Assembly (NCBI GenBank): GCA_903827375.1
Contig: CAIKHZ010000319.1
Location: forward strand, 1 to 57,376
Direction: 5' to 3'
DNA length: 57,376 bases
Source: Akkermansiaceae bacterium
Lineage (GTDB): Bacteria > Verrucomicrobiota > Verrucomicrobiia > Verrucomicrobiales > Akkermansiaceae
Position numbers and translations under genes: made by a program
In this document: positions 28,489-36,124 of the stretch, piece after piece
How positions within the stretch are numbered: the stretch's first letter is position 1
Layout of the letters: every line of letters begins with the position of its first letter
The notes under the pieces: model-generated
The model's database searches: none
What the model was told of the DNA's origin: nothing
Seen by the model: only the letters and a program-made list of their open reading frames with translations

Positions 28489-29114
28489 GATGCGCTGGCG
28501 TCGCGGGTGAGACTGGGCGGATTCCAAACGTCCGGATTAAACGTCGGCTCAAGGTCGTGCGGGCCAAATTCAGGCACGGGAAGGTCGCCCGGTCCTTTGG
28601 GATCCGCGTGGCGGGCACGGTTGCTGCCCAAAAGTTTCTCTTTGGCGATTTTTTCGCGCAGCGTGATCAGTCCGTGGAGTAGAGCCTCGGGCCGGGGCGG
28701 GCAGCCGGGGATGGAAACATCCACAGGGATGAAGCGGTCGATGCCTTTGAGCACGTTGTAGCCATCCTTGAACGGCCCGCCGGAAATTGCGCAGGCCCCC
28801 ATGGCGATGACGTATTTCGGCTCGGCCATCTGGTTGTAAAGACGCACCACTTGCGGCGCCATTTTCTTGGTCACCGTGCCGGCGACGATCATCAAATCCG
28901 CCTGCCGTGGTGAGGGCCGGAACACTTCCGCGCCAAAACGCGCCATGTCGTATTTGGCCATCGTCGCGGCGATCATCTCGATGGCGCAGCAGGCAAGGCC
29001 AAATTGCAGGGGCCACAGCGAACTGGCGCGGCCCCAATTGATCAAACTCTCGAAGGAAGTGACATGCACTCCCTGCGATTTCAGGTCTTCCGCCAATTTT
29101 TGATCAATTGCCAT
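28485..29114 (-). CDS. nuoB: NADH-quinone oxidoreductase subunit B (NuoB)
   Basis: This subunit binds the 4Fe-4S cluster N2 that reduces quinone. The four cluster cysteines are visible: C42 and C43 in [10 protein letters not shown]108 in MGACAISGG and C138 in [14 protein letters not shown]. The length of 209 residues is normal, with a proline-rich C-terminal tail. It is the first gene of the nuoB-C-D-I operon. No nuoA precedes it in the 490 bp upstream, and none of nuoE, F, G, H or J-N occurs in the window. Confidence 0.95.
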   Translation of the reverse strand: MAIDQKLAEDLKSQGVHVTSFESLINWGRASSLWPLQFGLACCAIEMIAATMAKYDMARFGAEVFRPSPRQADLMIVAGTVTKKMAPQVVRLYNQMAEPKYVIAMGACAISGGPFKDGYNVLKGIDRFIPVDVSIPGCPPRPEALLHGLITLREKIAKEKLLGSNRARHADPKGPGDLPVPEFGPHDLEPTFNPDVWNPPSLTRDASAS

Positions 29115-29380
29115 GCGTCTAATATCGGGTTGTCCGGGTGCTGCTCAAACGCCAGCCGTGGCACCGCGTCCCTACCAATCCCTTGGCAAATAGCGGCAAA
29201 CAGACTGCCGCCGCCCCCCTCGGATCGAAAGAATCGCCGAGAATGGCGGCGGCCGGATGAAGCAAGGGAACCGATGCCCCGTCAAGCAGCAAAAACCACC
29301 AAATTGCAATTTGCCGGGGCTCACTGCGCCCCATCTCTTATTTCTGCCGCAAATGCTATCATCCCCCCCCCAAGCAAGTC

Positions 29381-29449
29381 AGGCTCAGGAGCCACGCAAG
29401 AATATTTGTCGGTTGTAGCGGCGTGTCTATCACCGCCGATGACCATGAA
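29381..29449 (+). repeat. Dispersed intergenic repeat A, copy 1
   Basis: About 68 bp matching 51572-51640 at roughly four of five positions, with core TGTAGCGGCGTGTCTA conserved exactly. The core and the following ACCGCCGAT can pair as an imperfect hairpin, as in REP-like elements. A partial inverted copy lies at 29504-29523. Confidence 0.6.
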
Positions 29450-29463
29450 TATGCCACGCGCTG

Positions 29464-29502
29464 CGAGACGCAGCACGTACGGCCTGCCGCGAGACGCAGC
29501 AG
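29464..29502 (+). repeat. Short direct repeat GCGAGACGCAGCA x2
   Basis: Two exact 13-bp copies about 26 bp apart lie between the two facing copies of repeat A, so the spacer is a small array of repeats. Confidence 0.5.
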
Positions 29503-29503
29503 C

Positions 29504-29523
29504 CACGCCGCCACAAGACACCT
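29504..29523 (-). repeat. Dispersed intergenic repeat A, partial inverted copy
   Basis: CACGCCGCCACAAGACACC differs by one base from 46057-46075 and is the opposite orientation of the core at 29413-29429. Together with copy 1 it forms a facing pair. Confidence 0.5.
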
Positions 29524-29604
29524 CATGCGCATCGGCGGCCACAGACACGGGGCCTTTGATCGGGACTTGCCAAGGCCCGTGGCCCATCCCTACACTCGTG
29601 CCAG

Positions 29605-30046
29605 ATGATTTGCCGCTACAACCGCGCCCAATGGGTCCGCGCCGGCTTCGCCCTCGTCGGCGGGCTGGCTTGCTTCTTCATGGCTTATCTGTTTTTCCGC
29701 TATCTGCCTGCATTTGTGGCTTGGCAGTTAGGCTGCCCATGGAACCCGGTGCCTGCTCAAATCGTCACGGCCCTAGGCCTGGGGGCCGTCGCCTTTAGCG
29801 GCTATCGCATCTGGCGTGCTGGAGGGGGCCTCCAAGGCTATCATGAGTCCGCCTTATACTCTGGTGGATCACTTTGTTGGAACCATCGATCGCGCCAACA
29901 TCCGGCTGCTCTACGTCATCGTCGGCCTTGCCCTCATGTTCGCCAGTTGTTGCTGGATCCGCAGCCTGGTCCAAGCTCCCCACCGGGATGACGGACAAAA
30001 CGTTTCTGAAACAAGCTCAGCCACCATCCGAATCAAATATACCTGA
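29605..30046 (+). pseudogene. Small membrane protein broken by a frameshift
   Basis: The first frame (from the ATG at 29605) encodes MICRYNRAQWVRAGFALVGG, two hydrophobic segments and GYRIWRAGGGLQGYHESALY. It then turns into Arg/Pro/Ser-rich text up to 29991. The continuation is in the other frame: YTLVDHFVGTIDRANIRLLY, a third hydrophobic segment (VIVGLALMFASCCWI) and an end at 30046. Restoring one TA at about 29855 (TTATAC to TTATATAC) joins both parts as ALYTLVDHF. The repaired protein would have about 147 residues and three membrane segments. I do not recognise the family. It could be a true mutation or a sequence error. Confidence 0.55.
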
Positions 30047-30105
30047 TAGACCAGCCGTTTTGCCCCCGTAGCCAGTTCACTTCTCCGACAATCCCCCCCT
30101 CCATC

Positions 30106-30999
30106 ATGCGCTACCTGCCCCTCATTCTCGCCTGTTTCTCGATCTCTCAGTTGCATGCGGAAGATCAAGCGTTTCTCTATCCGCAATCTGACACCTTCAA
30201 ACAGGACCTGGCCAACGCCCGGCTCAAGGGACTCACCCTAACCGATTATCACATCCATATCCGCGGCGGTATGACCCTCGAAAAAGCTGGCTTGCGCCAA
30301 CAGGCCAGCGGCGTCCAGAGCGCGGTGTTGGAGAACTTCGGCCGCGAGTGGCCGCTCTCGGACAATGCCAAGCTCAAGGACTTCATCGACGTCCATTCGC
30401 AACCCCTGCCTGATGGCCAGCTCCTGCCCGTCGGCATCCAAGTCAATGACCGCGACTGGTTCCGCCAGATCGACCCTGCCCAGTTCAAGCGCCTCAGCTT
30501 CGTGCTGGCGGACACAATGATCCAAGGGGTAACTGCCGAGGGCAAGCCGCGCCGCTTGTGGCTGCCGGGAGTGACGATTGAGGACCCCGAGGCGTGGATG
30601 TTAGATTATCTCGCCCACAACCTGCGCATCCTTGACGAGCCGATATCCATCCTGGCCAATCCGACGTATCTCCCGCCCTGCATTGCCCACCTCTACGACC
30701 AACTGTGGACGGAGGCACGCATGCGCCAGGTCATCTCCAAGGCGGTGGCCAAGGGTGTTGCCCTCGAAGTGCAGGCCGGTTCTGACTTTCCGAAGCCGAC
30801 GTTTCTCAAACTCGCCAAGAGCATGGGCGCAAAGTTTTCGTTCGGCTCCAACAACTTTGACGACAAAGCCAAAGACCTCACCCGATGGTTCCAAGCCATC
30901 GCCCTGCTAGATCTCCAACCCGCCGATGTCGCTAAACCCAAATTGGCAACCCTTCCAGAGACACTGCCCCCGGCGACAGATCAACCCGTGGCTCCTTGA
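30106..30999 (+). CDS. Exported PHP-like metal-dependent hydrolase of unknown substrate
   Basis: The 297-residue protein has a short signal peptide (MRYLPLILACFSISQLHAED). Near residue 47 it has LTDYHIHIRGG, an H-x-H pair that opens metal sites in PHP and amidohydrolase folds. It continues with SGVQSAVLENFGREWPLS, DEPISILANPTYLPP, VALEVQAGSDFPKPTFLKLA and FSFGSNNFDDKAKDLTRW. The last of these resembles the C-terminal metal-binding region of PHP proteins (S/G-x-D/N after a beta strand). An exported PHP-like enzyme may act on phosphoesters or polymer fragments, but the substrate is unknown. It is convergent with the xylanase gene, with 21 bp between the stops. Confidence 0.6.
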   Translation: MRYLPLILACFSISQLHAEDQAFLYPQSDTFKQDLANARLKGLTLTDYHIHIRGGMTLEKAGLRQQASGVQSAVLENFGREWPLSDNAKLKDFIDVHSQPLPDGQLLPVGIQVNDRDWFRQIDPAQFKRLSFVLADTMIQGVTAEGKPRRLWLPGVTIEDPEAWMLDYLAHNLRILDEPISILANPTYLPPCIAHLYDQLWTEARMRQVISKAVAKGVALEVQAGSDFPKPTFLKLAKSMGAKFSFGSNNFDDKAKDLTRWFQAIALLDLQPADVAKPKLATLPETLPPATDQPVAP

Positions 31000-31020
31000 G
31001 CCTAACTGCCCAAAAATCAG

Positions 31021-32160
31021 TCAGCTCAATGCAGCGGCAATGGCCGCGTAGGCCGGCTTCGGGTGGTAGTCGCTGTCGAAGATCAATGCCTGGTCATAAG
31101 TGCCGCCGGAAGTGCCCGGTACCCATGAATAGCGGTCGGTAAATCCCCAAAGCATCACGACAGGGCACTTGCGGGCGGCGAGGGCCGTCTCGATCACACC
31201 GCGGTAAACCGCCGCTTGTTGGTGGAGGTGTTCGGCGGTGGATTGGGCGGGCAGCCACACGTCGAGTTCTGTGATGTGGACGCTGAGGCCGAGGTCATTC
31301 AGGCGGCGGATGTTTCGGGTCACATCGGCGGGGTCTGGGTGCTGTTCGAGTTTCACATGATACTGCAAGCCGACGCCATGGATGGGCACGCCTCGGGCCA
31401 ATAACTCCTTGAGCCACAAGTAACACCGATCAGCCTTGTCAGACATTCCGTCCATCGCGTAATCATTGTAAAATAACAGCGCCTGCGGGTCAGCTTCATG
31501 GGCGAGGTGATAGATTTCTTCCACATAGTTGGAGCCGATGGAATGGAACCAGGGCCCCTCCTCGCGCAAGCCAGGCCCGCTGTCACTCAATCCTTCATTG
31601 AGGACATCCCAGGCGCAAATCCGGCCGCGGAAATGCTTCATCACGGTGAAAATATGCTCGCGCAAAATGGCGAGAGCCTCTTGGCGGGGAAACGTTTTGC
31701 CCTCGGCCCAGGGCGGCAGGGCATCATGCCAGACGAGCGGCACGGCGCGGGCCTGCATGTCATGGGCGGCGGCGAAGGTCATCATCGCGTCGGGCACGGT
31801 GAAATCAAAGGCTCCGCGTTCAGGCTGAATGTCGCAGAGTTTCATGCTGTTTTCGGCTACCAGACAGTTGAATTCGCGAGCTAACACGCCGCCGTAGCCG
31901 GGGTCGTTACGGAACGCTTCGTGGCAAAACGCGGTGCCCAGCAGCAAGCCTTTTTTGGAGGCCAAGGCGCGCAACGTATCGGCGGCGGGCTGCGGACTGG
32001 CGCTGGAGGAATGAGCCGGTTCTGCAACGGCTTGGGCCGGAGCGGATTCGCTGCGGGCCTCCGGAGCGGCGAGCATCGGCATACCAGCGACCAGACCGGC
32101 GGCACCGGTGGTCTTGATGAAACCACGGCGCGTCAGGTATGGGGGAGGAATGGGGTGCAT
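31021..32160 (-). CDS. Tat-exported GH10 endo-1,4-beta-xylanase
   Basis: The ATG at 32160 gives 379 residues starting MHPIPPPYLTRRGFIKTTGA. This is a twin-arginine signal with a hydrophobic stretch ending near LAAPEARS; a GTG at 32190 is possible but less likely. After a Ser/Ala/Pro linker, the barrel starts near residue 67 (KKGLLLGTAF). Family residues are seen: VAENSMKLCDIQPERGAFDF, PLVWHDALPPW, acid/base E189 in WDVLNEGL and nucleophile E298 in VHITELDVW. LWGFTDRYSWVPG closes the barrel. It cleaves xylan backbones, which fits the arabinofuranosidases in the window. The Tat route differs from the Sec-type signals of the neighbours. Confidence 0.93.
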   Translation of the reverse strand: MHPIPPPYLTRRGFIKTTGAAGLVAGMPMLAAPEARSESAPAQAVAEPAHSSSASPQPAADTLRALASKKGLLLGTAFCHEAFRNDPGYGGVLAREFNCLVAENSMKLCDIQPERGAFDFTVPDAMMTFAAAHDMQARAVPLVWHDALPPWAEGKTFPRQEALAILREHIFTVMKHFRGRICAWDVLNEGLSDSGPGLREEGPWFHSIGSNYVEEIYHLAHEADPQALLFYNDYAMDGMSDKADRCYLWLKELLARGVPIHGVGLQYHVKLEQHPDPADVTRNIRRLNDLGLSVHITELDVWLPAQSTAEHLHQQAAVYRGVIETALAARKCPVVMLWGFTDRYSWVPGTSGGTYDQALIFDSDYHPKPAYAAIAAALS

Positions 32161-32280
32161 GGCAGGGTTGGAGGCATGCGAGGGTTTCACGGCTCGCCGG
32201 ACATGTCAATCCACCACCAACATCCTCACCACGAAAAAATATTTGCCCTGACAAATTTTCGCTCGACGTGAGGGAATGGA

Positions 32281-33024
32281 TTGATTATACGGCGTTTCAT
32301 GAGAACCAATATCTCCCCAGCGGATACGCAGGCCATGATGACGGGCACGAGGGCACACGCCACGCAGTCGGCGTCTCCCGATTTGCTTTTGGTATGTCTG
32401 CAAGATCCCTTCGCTGGCGTCGGAAATTCATGCAGCATCGTCCGCTCCACGGTACCAGCAGCTGATGGCACACTGACCCACCAATGGCTGCTGGAAGCGG
32501 CACTGGAACTCAATCCTCCACGGGTTTTCGCCAGTTGGGCCACTCGCGGTGGCTTTGTCCTCGATCTAAGCGTCACCGCCACCACACTGCCGGTGAGCGG
32601 CACCTGGGGAGGCACCGCCACCACTCTATCTGGTAGCGGCAACTGCCAGGTATTGGTGATGCGCAATGGCGATGGCAAGCTGCAGTTCTCGCTCGAGTCA
32701 GGCGCCCGTCATGCCCCTGAAATGGACATGCCAGCACCCGCCCAACAACAGTTTCTAAACGCCGATGTCGCCTTTGAACTCAACGGCAAAAACGCTCTCA
32801 GCGCCGGTGCTGTGGCCGTCATTTCTAACGTCCCGTGGTCGCGCCTCATCGCCGGATCCAGCGCAGCCACCCATGGCCTGGCCTTTGATGATAAATGGCG
32901 CCACAACCTCGCCGCAGGCGATGGCGACGCACTGGCGGTTGGCAGCTGGGCATTCGCGGTGATGTCGCCATCGGACTATCAGGACCTCTGCACGTCCCGC
33001 GGATGGGAACCGTATGTGCTGTGA
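32281..33024 (+). CDS. Hypothetical protein, no recognised family
   Basis: The 247-residue reading frame starts at a TTG preceded by GTGAGGGA at a spacing of about 5 bp. An ATG at 32299 is the alternative. No signal peptide or membrane segment is visible. The sequence holds alternating beta-type segments (LLLVCLQDPFAGVGNSC, VLDLSVTATTLPVSGTWGG, CQVLVMRNGDGKLQFSLESG) and ends PSDYQDLCTSRGWEPYVL. Codon use resembles the surroundings (frequent GCC and GGC third-position C), which supports it as real. It is divergent from the xylanase gene across 120 bp. Function unknown. Confidence 0.6.
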   Translation: MIIRRFMRTNISPADTQAMMTGTRAHATQSASPDLLLVCLQDPFAGVGNSCSIVRSTVPAADGTLTHQWLLEAALELNPPRVFASWATRGGFVLDLSVTATTLPVSGTWGGTATTLSGSGNCQVLVMRNGDGKLQFSLESGARHAPEMDMPAPAQQQFLNADVAFELNGKNALSAGAVAVISNVPWSRLIAGSSAATHGLAFDDKWRHNLAAGDGDALAVGSWAFAVMSPSDYQDLCTSRGWEPYVL

Positions 33025-33175
33025 GATATCGCATCTCTGATAGCTGCAAAAATCAGCACCCAAAGAACTGATGGGGGAAGCTGGCCATCGCATCGCCACA
33101 TCTGGCTCTCAAACCTTGCAGTTCAGCTGTAGGTCGAATTCCGAAATAACAACCACAACGATGGGGTCAGACAAT

Positions 33176-33202
33176 GGGGTCAGTCCTCGCATGGTAACAT
33201 TT
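33176..33202 (+). repeat. Repeat C, copy 1 (27 bp, exact inverted partner at 43631)
   Basis: The 27 bases begin GGGGTCAGTCCTCGCATGG and are the exact reverse complement of 43631-43657. GGGGTCAG-type repeats commonly flank REP-associated (Y1) transposase genes, but no such gene is in the window. Confidence 0.75.
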
Positions 33203-33273
33203 GCTAGATGCGTTCTTCGTCCTCGCACAGCCGACAGTTAGGGAATTTGACTTGTTCGCTCCGTTGTCGAAAG

Positions 33274-33300
33274 TGAGGTCGAGCGCTGAGTTCTGAGCCT
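33274..33300 (+). repeat. Dispersed intergenic repeat B, copy 2
   Basis: TGAGGTCGAGCGCTGAGTTC, then TGAGCCT. It aligns with copy 1 at 1681-1710 with a few mismatches. Confidence 0.6.
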
Positions 33301-33727
33301 CAATTCCCTCGACACGAACTGGTTCGGTGTCCCGTCAATGGGATCCTAAACCGGGTAAGAGTCCAAAAAAACACCGGGTTCTGATACGGTCGGCAGCAGC
33401 TCAGCCTGCTTCTGTTCCCTTTGGCGCTTTAGGTGTTTTTTCATGTCCGTATTTCAGCCAATCGTAGATCCGGACCACCCGGCGGAAGTAGGTTGTCAGG
33501 GTTTGTTCCGATTTATTTTGGATCGGGCACCTCATTTCGTCTTTGGGATCATTGATGCCAGCCCATGAGGCACCGCAGTTACACCCCTCCCCTCCGTGCC
33601 CCATGAGGAAGAAATGTCGCGCCGACAGAAGCCCCGAACCTGGAGCGGGTATGGATTTGCAGCTCATGTTGGCATTGCTTCAGCTCACGGCATCCGCTAG
33701 CATCGCCGCTTGGCACCTGCCCATCCT

Positions 33728-36013
33728 ATGAAATCTCCCTATCAACGATTCCTTGTAGCCGCCCTAGCCACGTTTTTTGCGGCGTCTTCGGCACCGGCGG
33801 CGCTCTCCATTCAAAACGAGCGCATCAAGCTAACGTATGAAGCTGGCAGCCTCACCCTGAGTGATGTAGTCGGCGGCAAATCCTTTGGCGTGGCTACTCT
33901 GGCTGGGGCGGGCGGCTCCGGCAAGGTGGTGGCGGTGAGCGACGCCACCTTCGGCAAAGGCGAGGCCATCGAGATTGCGGACCCGAGTGGAGGCGGCCGG
34001 GTGGAGTTGTTTCCCGGGTTGCCATTTGCGTTGGTCAAATTGCGGGTGACCCATACGGGCAGCGATGTGAAGGTGCTCAACAAGGTGCCGGTGGTCACCA
34101 TCGCAGTGGACCTCGGCAAGCCAGCAGAATCCCTCAGGGGGTTCGGCACCGGCGGACTCTCAAGCCTGGCCGATAACAAAGGCAGTTATATGTGGCAGGC
34201 CCTCGTCGATCCTCTAACGCGCCATGGCGTGGTCGGCGGTTGGCTCACCACCGCTCGCGGCAGCGGCGTCGCCTTCGTCGGCCTCAATGACAAGCAGCCA
34301 AGTTTCAGAGCTCAGGTCGAATACGGTCGGCTTCGCCTCGCGCCAAACCAATCCGAGCCCCTCGAAACCTTTGCGTTTGGCTACTTCGAGGACGCCCGGC
34401 TCGGCATGGAAGCTTGGGCTGATGCTACCGCCAAGGTGCTAAACATCAAGCTGCCGCCCCTGCCCACCGTCTATTGCACCTGGTACCACAGCGGCTCGTC
34501 TGACGAAAAACAACTGCCTCTGCAAGCCGCCTTTGCTGCCAAGAATTTTGCCGCGCACGGGTTTTCTGTGGTCCAGATCGACGACGGCTGGCAGGACGGC
34601 CAGTCAAAAAACGGCCCTCGCAAAAATTTCACCCAGGTCCAGCCCGGCGGCCCTTACGCCTCCGGTATGAAGGCCACTGCGGACAAGATCAAGGCACTCG
34701 GGTTCGTGCCCGGCATCTGGCTGATGCCATTTTCCGGCACACATGACGACCCGTGGTACAAGGATCGGCAGGATTGGTTTGTCAAACGCGACGACGGCAA
34801 GCCGCATGACAGCCCGTGGGGCGGGACGGCATTAGATATGACTCATCCCGAGGTGCTGAAGTATCTGCAGGATGAGATCCACCGCATCGTCAAAGAGTGG
34901 GGATATGGCTATTTGAAAATGGACGGCCTGTGCTCGGGCGCGGCAGTCAATCATTGTTATGTCAATGATGCCTACAAGGATGATAAAATGGGCGACGCCG
35001 TCCTACACAATCCTAACAAAACAAATATCGAAGCCTATCGCGATGGCCTGAAACTGATCCGCGAAACCGCCGGCAAAGATACCTTCATCCTCGGCTGCTG
35101 CACACCCCAGAATATGCGCAGCTACGGCGGTCCCTTCGGTCTCATCGACGCCATGCGCATCGGCCCGGACAACGGCCCGAACTGGGGCGGCATCCGCACA
35201 GGTCCTACCTACGGAGCCCGAAACTATCACCTCAACGGCCGCATCTGGTACAATGATCCGGATCCATTGTATGTCAGAACCAGCCTGCCTATCAACCAAG
35301 CCAGGGCGATTTGCTCATGGGTCACTCTCAGCGGCCAGTTGAGTGCCAGCAGTGACTCGTACCCCGATCTAACGCCAGAACGGATCGATCTGCTGAAACG
35401 CACGATGCCGTCACATCCGCTTCGGCCGCGGCCGGTTGACTTGTTTGAGGCGGATATTCCTGCCATCTGGCTGCTCACCGACACCCGCGCCGCAGCGCGC
35501 CGCGATGTGGTTGGATTGTTCAACTGGGATGAACATAAGGAACTAACGATTGATCGACCGCTGGCCAACATCGGCCTCGATGGCCAGGCTGAGTACGTCG
35601 CTTATGAATACTGGTCCAACAAAATGACCGGGCCGTTCAAAGGCAACTTGAAGCAGACACTCGCCCCTGCAACCTGCGCCATCCTGTCATTGAAGGCGCT
35701 GGCCGTGCATCCGCAGGTGATCAGCAGCTCCCGACATATCACCCAAGGCATCATCGATGTGGTTCAAGAATCATGGGCACCCGCCACCAAGCAACTCAGC
35801 GGCACCAGCCGTCTGGTCGCCAATGATGACTATGAGTTGCGCGTCGTCACACTCATAACTAACGGAAACAATCAGGCGCTCAAGGCCGAGGTTTCCGCAG
35901 AGGACCGGGCAGCCGGGGTCAGCGTGGCTCTGCAGCAACAGGATGGTTTGGCTAGGATTTCACTCAAGTCACCGACCTCAAGGGATGTCAAATGGTCGGT
36001 CGGATTCAATTGA
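33728..36013 (+). CDS. Exported alpha-galactosidase-like GH36/GH27 clan enzyme
   Basis: The ATG at 33728 gives MKSPYQRFLVAALATFFAAS, a signal peptide ending near APAALS; an in-frame ATG at 33710 adds six residues without signal character. The 761-residue protein has an N-terminal beta-sandwich (to about 240). The barrel follows: VVQIDDGWQDG (about 281-291), GFVPGIWLMPFSGTHDD, and GYLKMDGLCSGAA, where D399 matches the catalytic nucleophile of clan GH-D. SYGGPFGLIDAMRIGPDNG probably holds the acid/base region. A C-terminal beta-domain follows. It should hydrolyse alpha-galactosides, for example galactomannan side chains, which fits the GH38 and GH10 enzymes nearby. No strong ribosome binding site precedes the ATG. 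Confidence 0.85.
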   Translation: MKSPYQRFLVAALATFFAASSAPAALSIQNERIKLTYEAGSLTLSDVVGGKSFGVATLAGAGGSGKVVAVSDATFGKGEAIEIADPSGGGRVELFPGLPFALVKLRVTHTGSDVKVLNKVPVVTIAVDLGKPAESLRGFGTGGLSSLADNKGSYMWQALVDPLTRHGVVGGWLTTARGSGVAFVGLNDKQPSFRAQVEYGRLRLAPNQSEPLETFAFGYFEDARLGMEAWADATAKVLNIKLPPLPTVYCTWYHSGSSDEKQLPLQAAFAAKNFAAHGFSVVQIDDGWQDGQSKNGPRKNFTQVQPGGPYASGMKATADKIKALGFVPGIWLMPFSGTHDDPWYKDRQDWFVKRDDGKPHDSPWGGTALDMTHPEVLKYLQDEIHRIVKEWGYGYLKMDGLCSGAAVNHCYVNDAYKDDKMGDAVLHNPNKTNIEAYRDGLKLIRETAGKDTFILGCCTPQNMRSYGGPFGLIDAMRIGPDNGPNWGGIRTGPTYGARNYHLNGRIWYNDPDPLYVRTSLPINQARAICSWVTLSGQLSASSDSYPDLTPERIDLLKRTMPSHPLRPRPVDLFEADIPAIWLLTDTRAAARRDVVGLFNWDEHKELTIDRPLANIGLDGQAEYVAYEYWSNKMTGPFKGNLKQTLAPATCAILSLKALAVHPQVISSSRHITQGIIDVVQESWAPATKQLSGTSRLVANDDYELRVVTLITNGNNQALKAEVSAEDRAAGVSVALQQQDGLARISLKSPTSRDVKWSVGFN

Positions 36014-36124
36014 GGCGGCCCTAGAGTCCTTGAAAAGCCAAATTCGCTGTCGTTAAGTCAAGTTTTCATCTCCTCTGTCTTCAAGTCCTGTGTCTTGTGT
36101 CTGAGGCGCAGCCTCACTAGCAAT

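Larger units (their letters stand above)
29115..29604. other. Repeat-bearing spacer upstream of nuoB
   Basis: These 490 bp hold no convincing gene. They contain a run of nine C at 29363-29371, two copies of repeat A (29381-29449 and, inverted, 29504-29523), and the 13-bp direct repeat GCGAGACGCAGCA at 29464 and 29490. The nuoB promoter should lie in the left part but I cannot identify it. Confidence 0.5.
33025..33727. other. 700-bp gene-poor spacer with repeat debris
   Basis: No reliable gene is visible. A tandem ATGGGGTCAG (33161, 33174) leads into repeat C (33176-33202), followed by repeat B (33274-33300). A minus-strand frame at 33401-33667 could encode 88 residues (a Cys/Gly-rich start, then KSEQTLTTYFRRVVRIYDWL). 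It has no recognised domain or start signal, so I do not call it. The mixture of repeat families suggests a decayed mobile-element locus. Confidence 0.5.

Noticed and set aside
33401-33667. 88-codon minus-strand frame in the 33-kb spacer
   Set aside because: Part (YFRRVVRIYDWLKYG) looks protein-like, but there is no start signal or family and the region is repeat debris.
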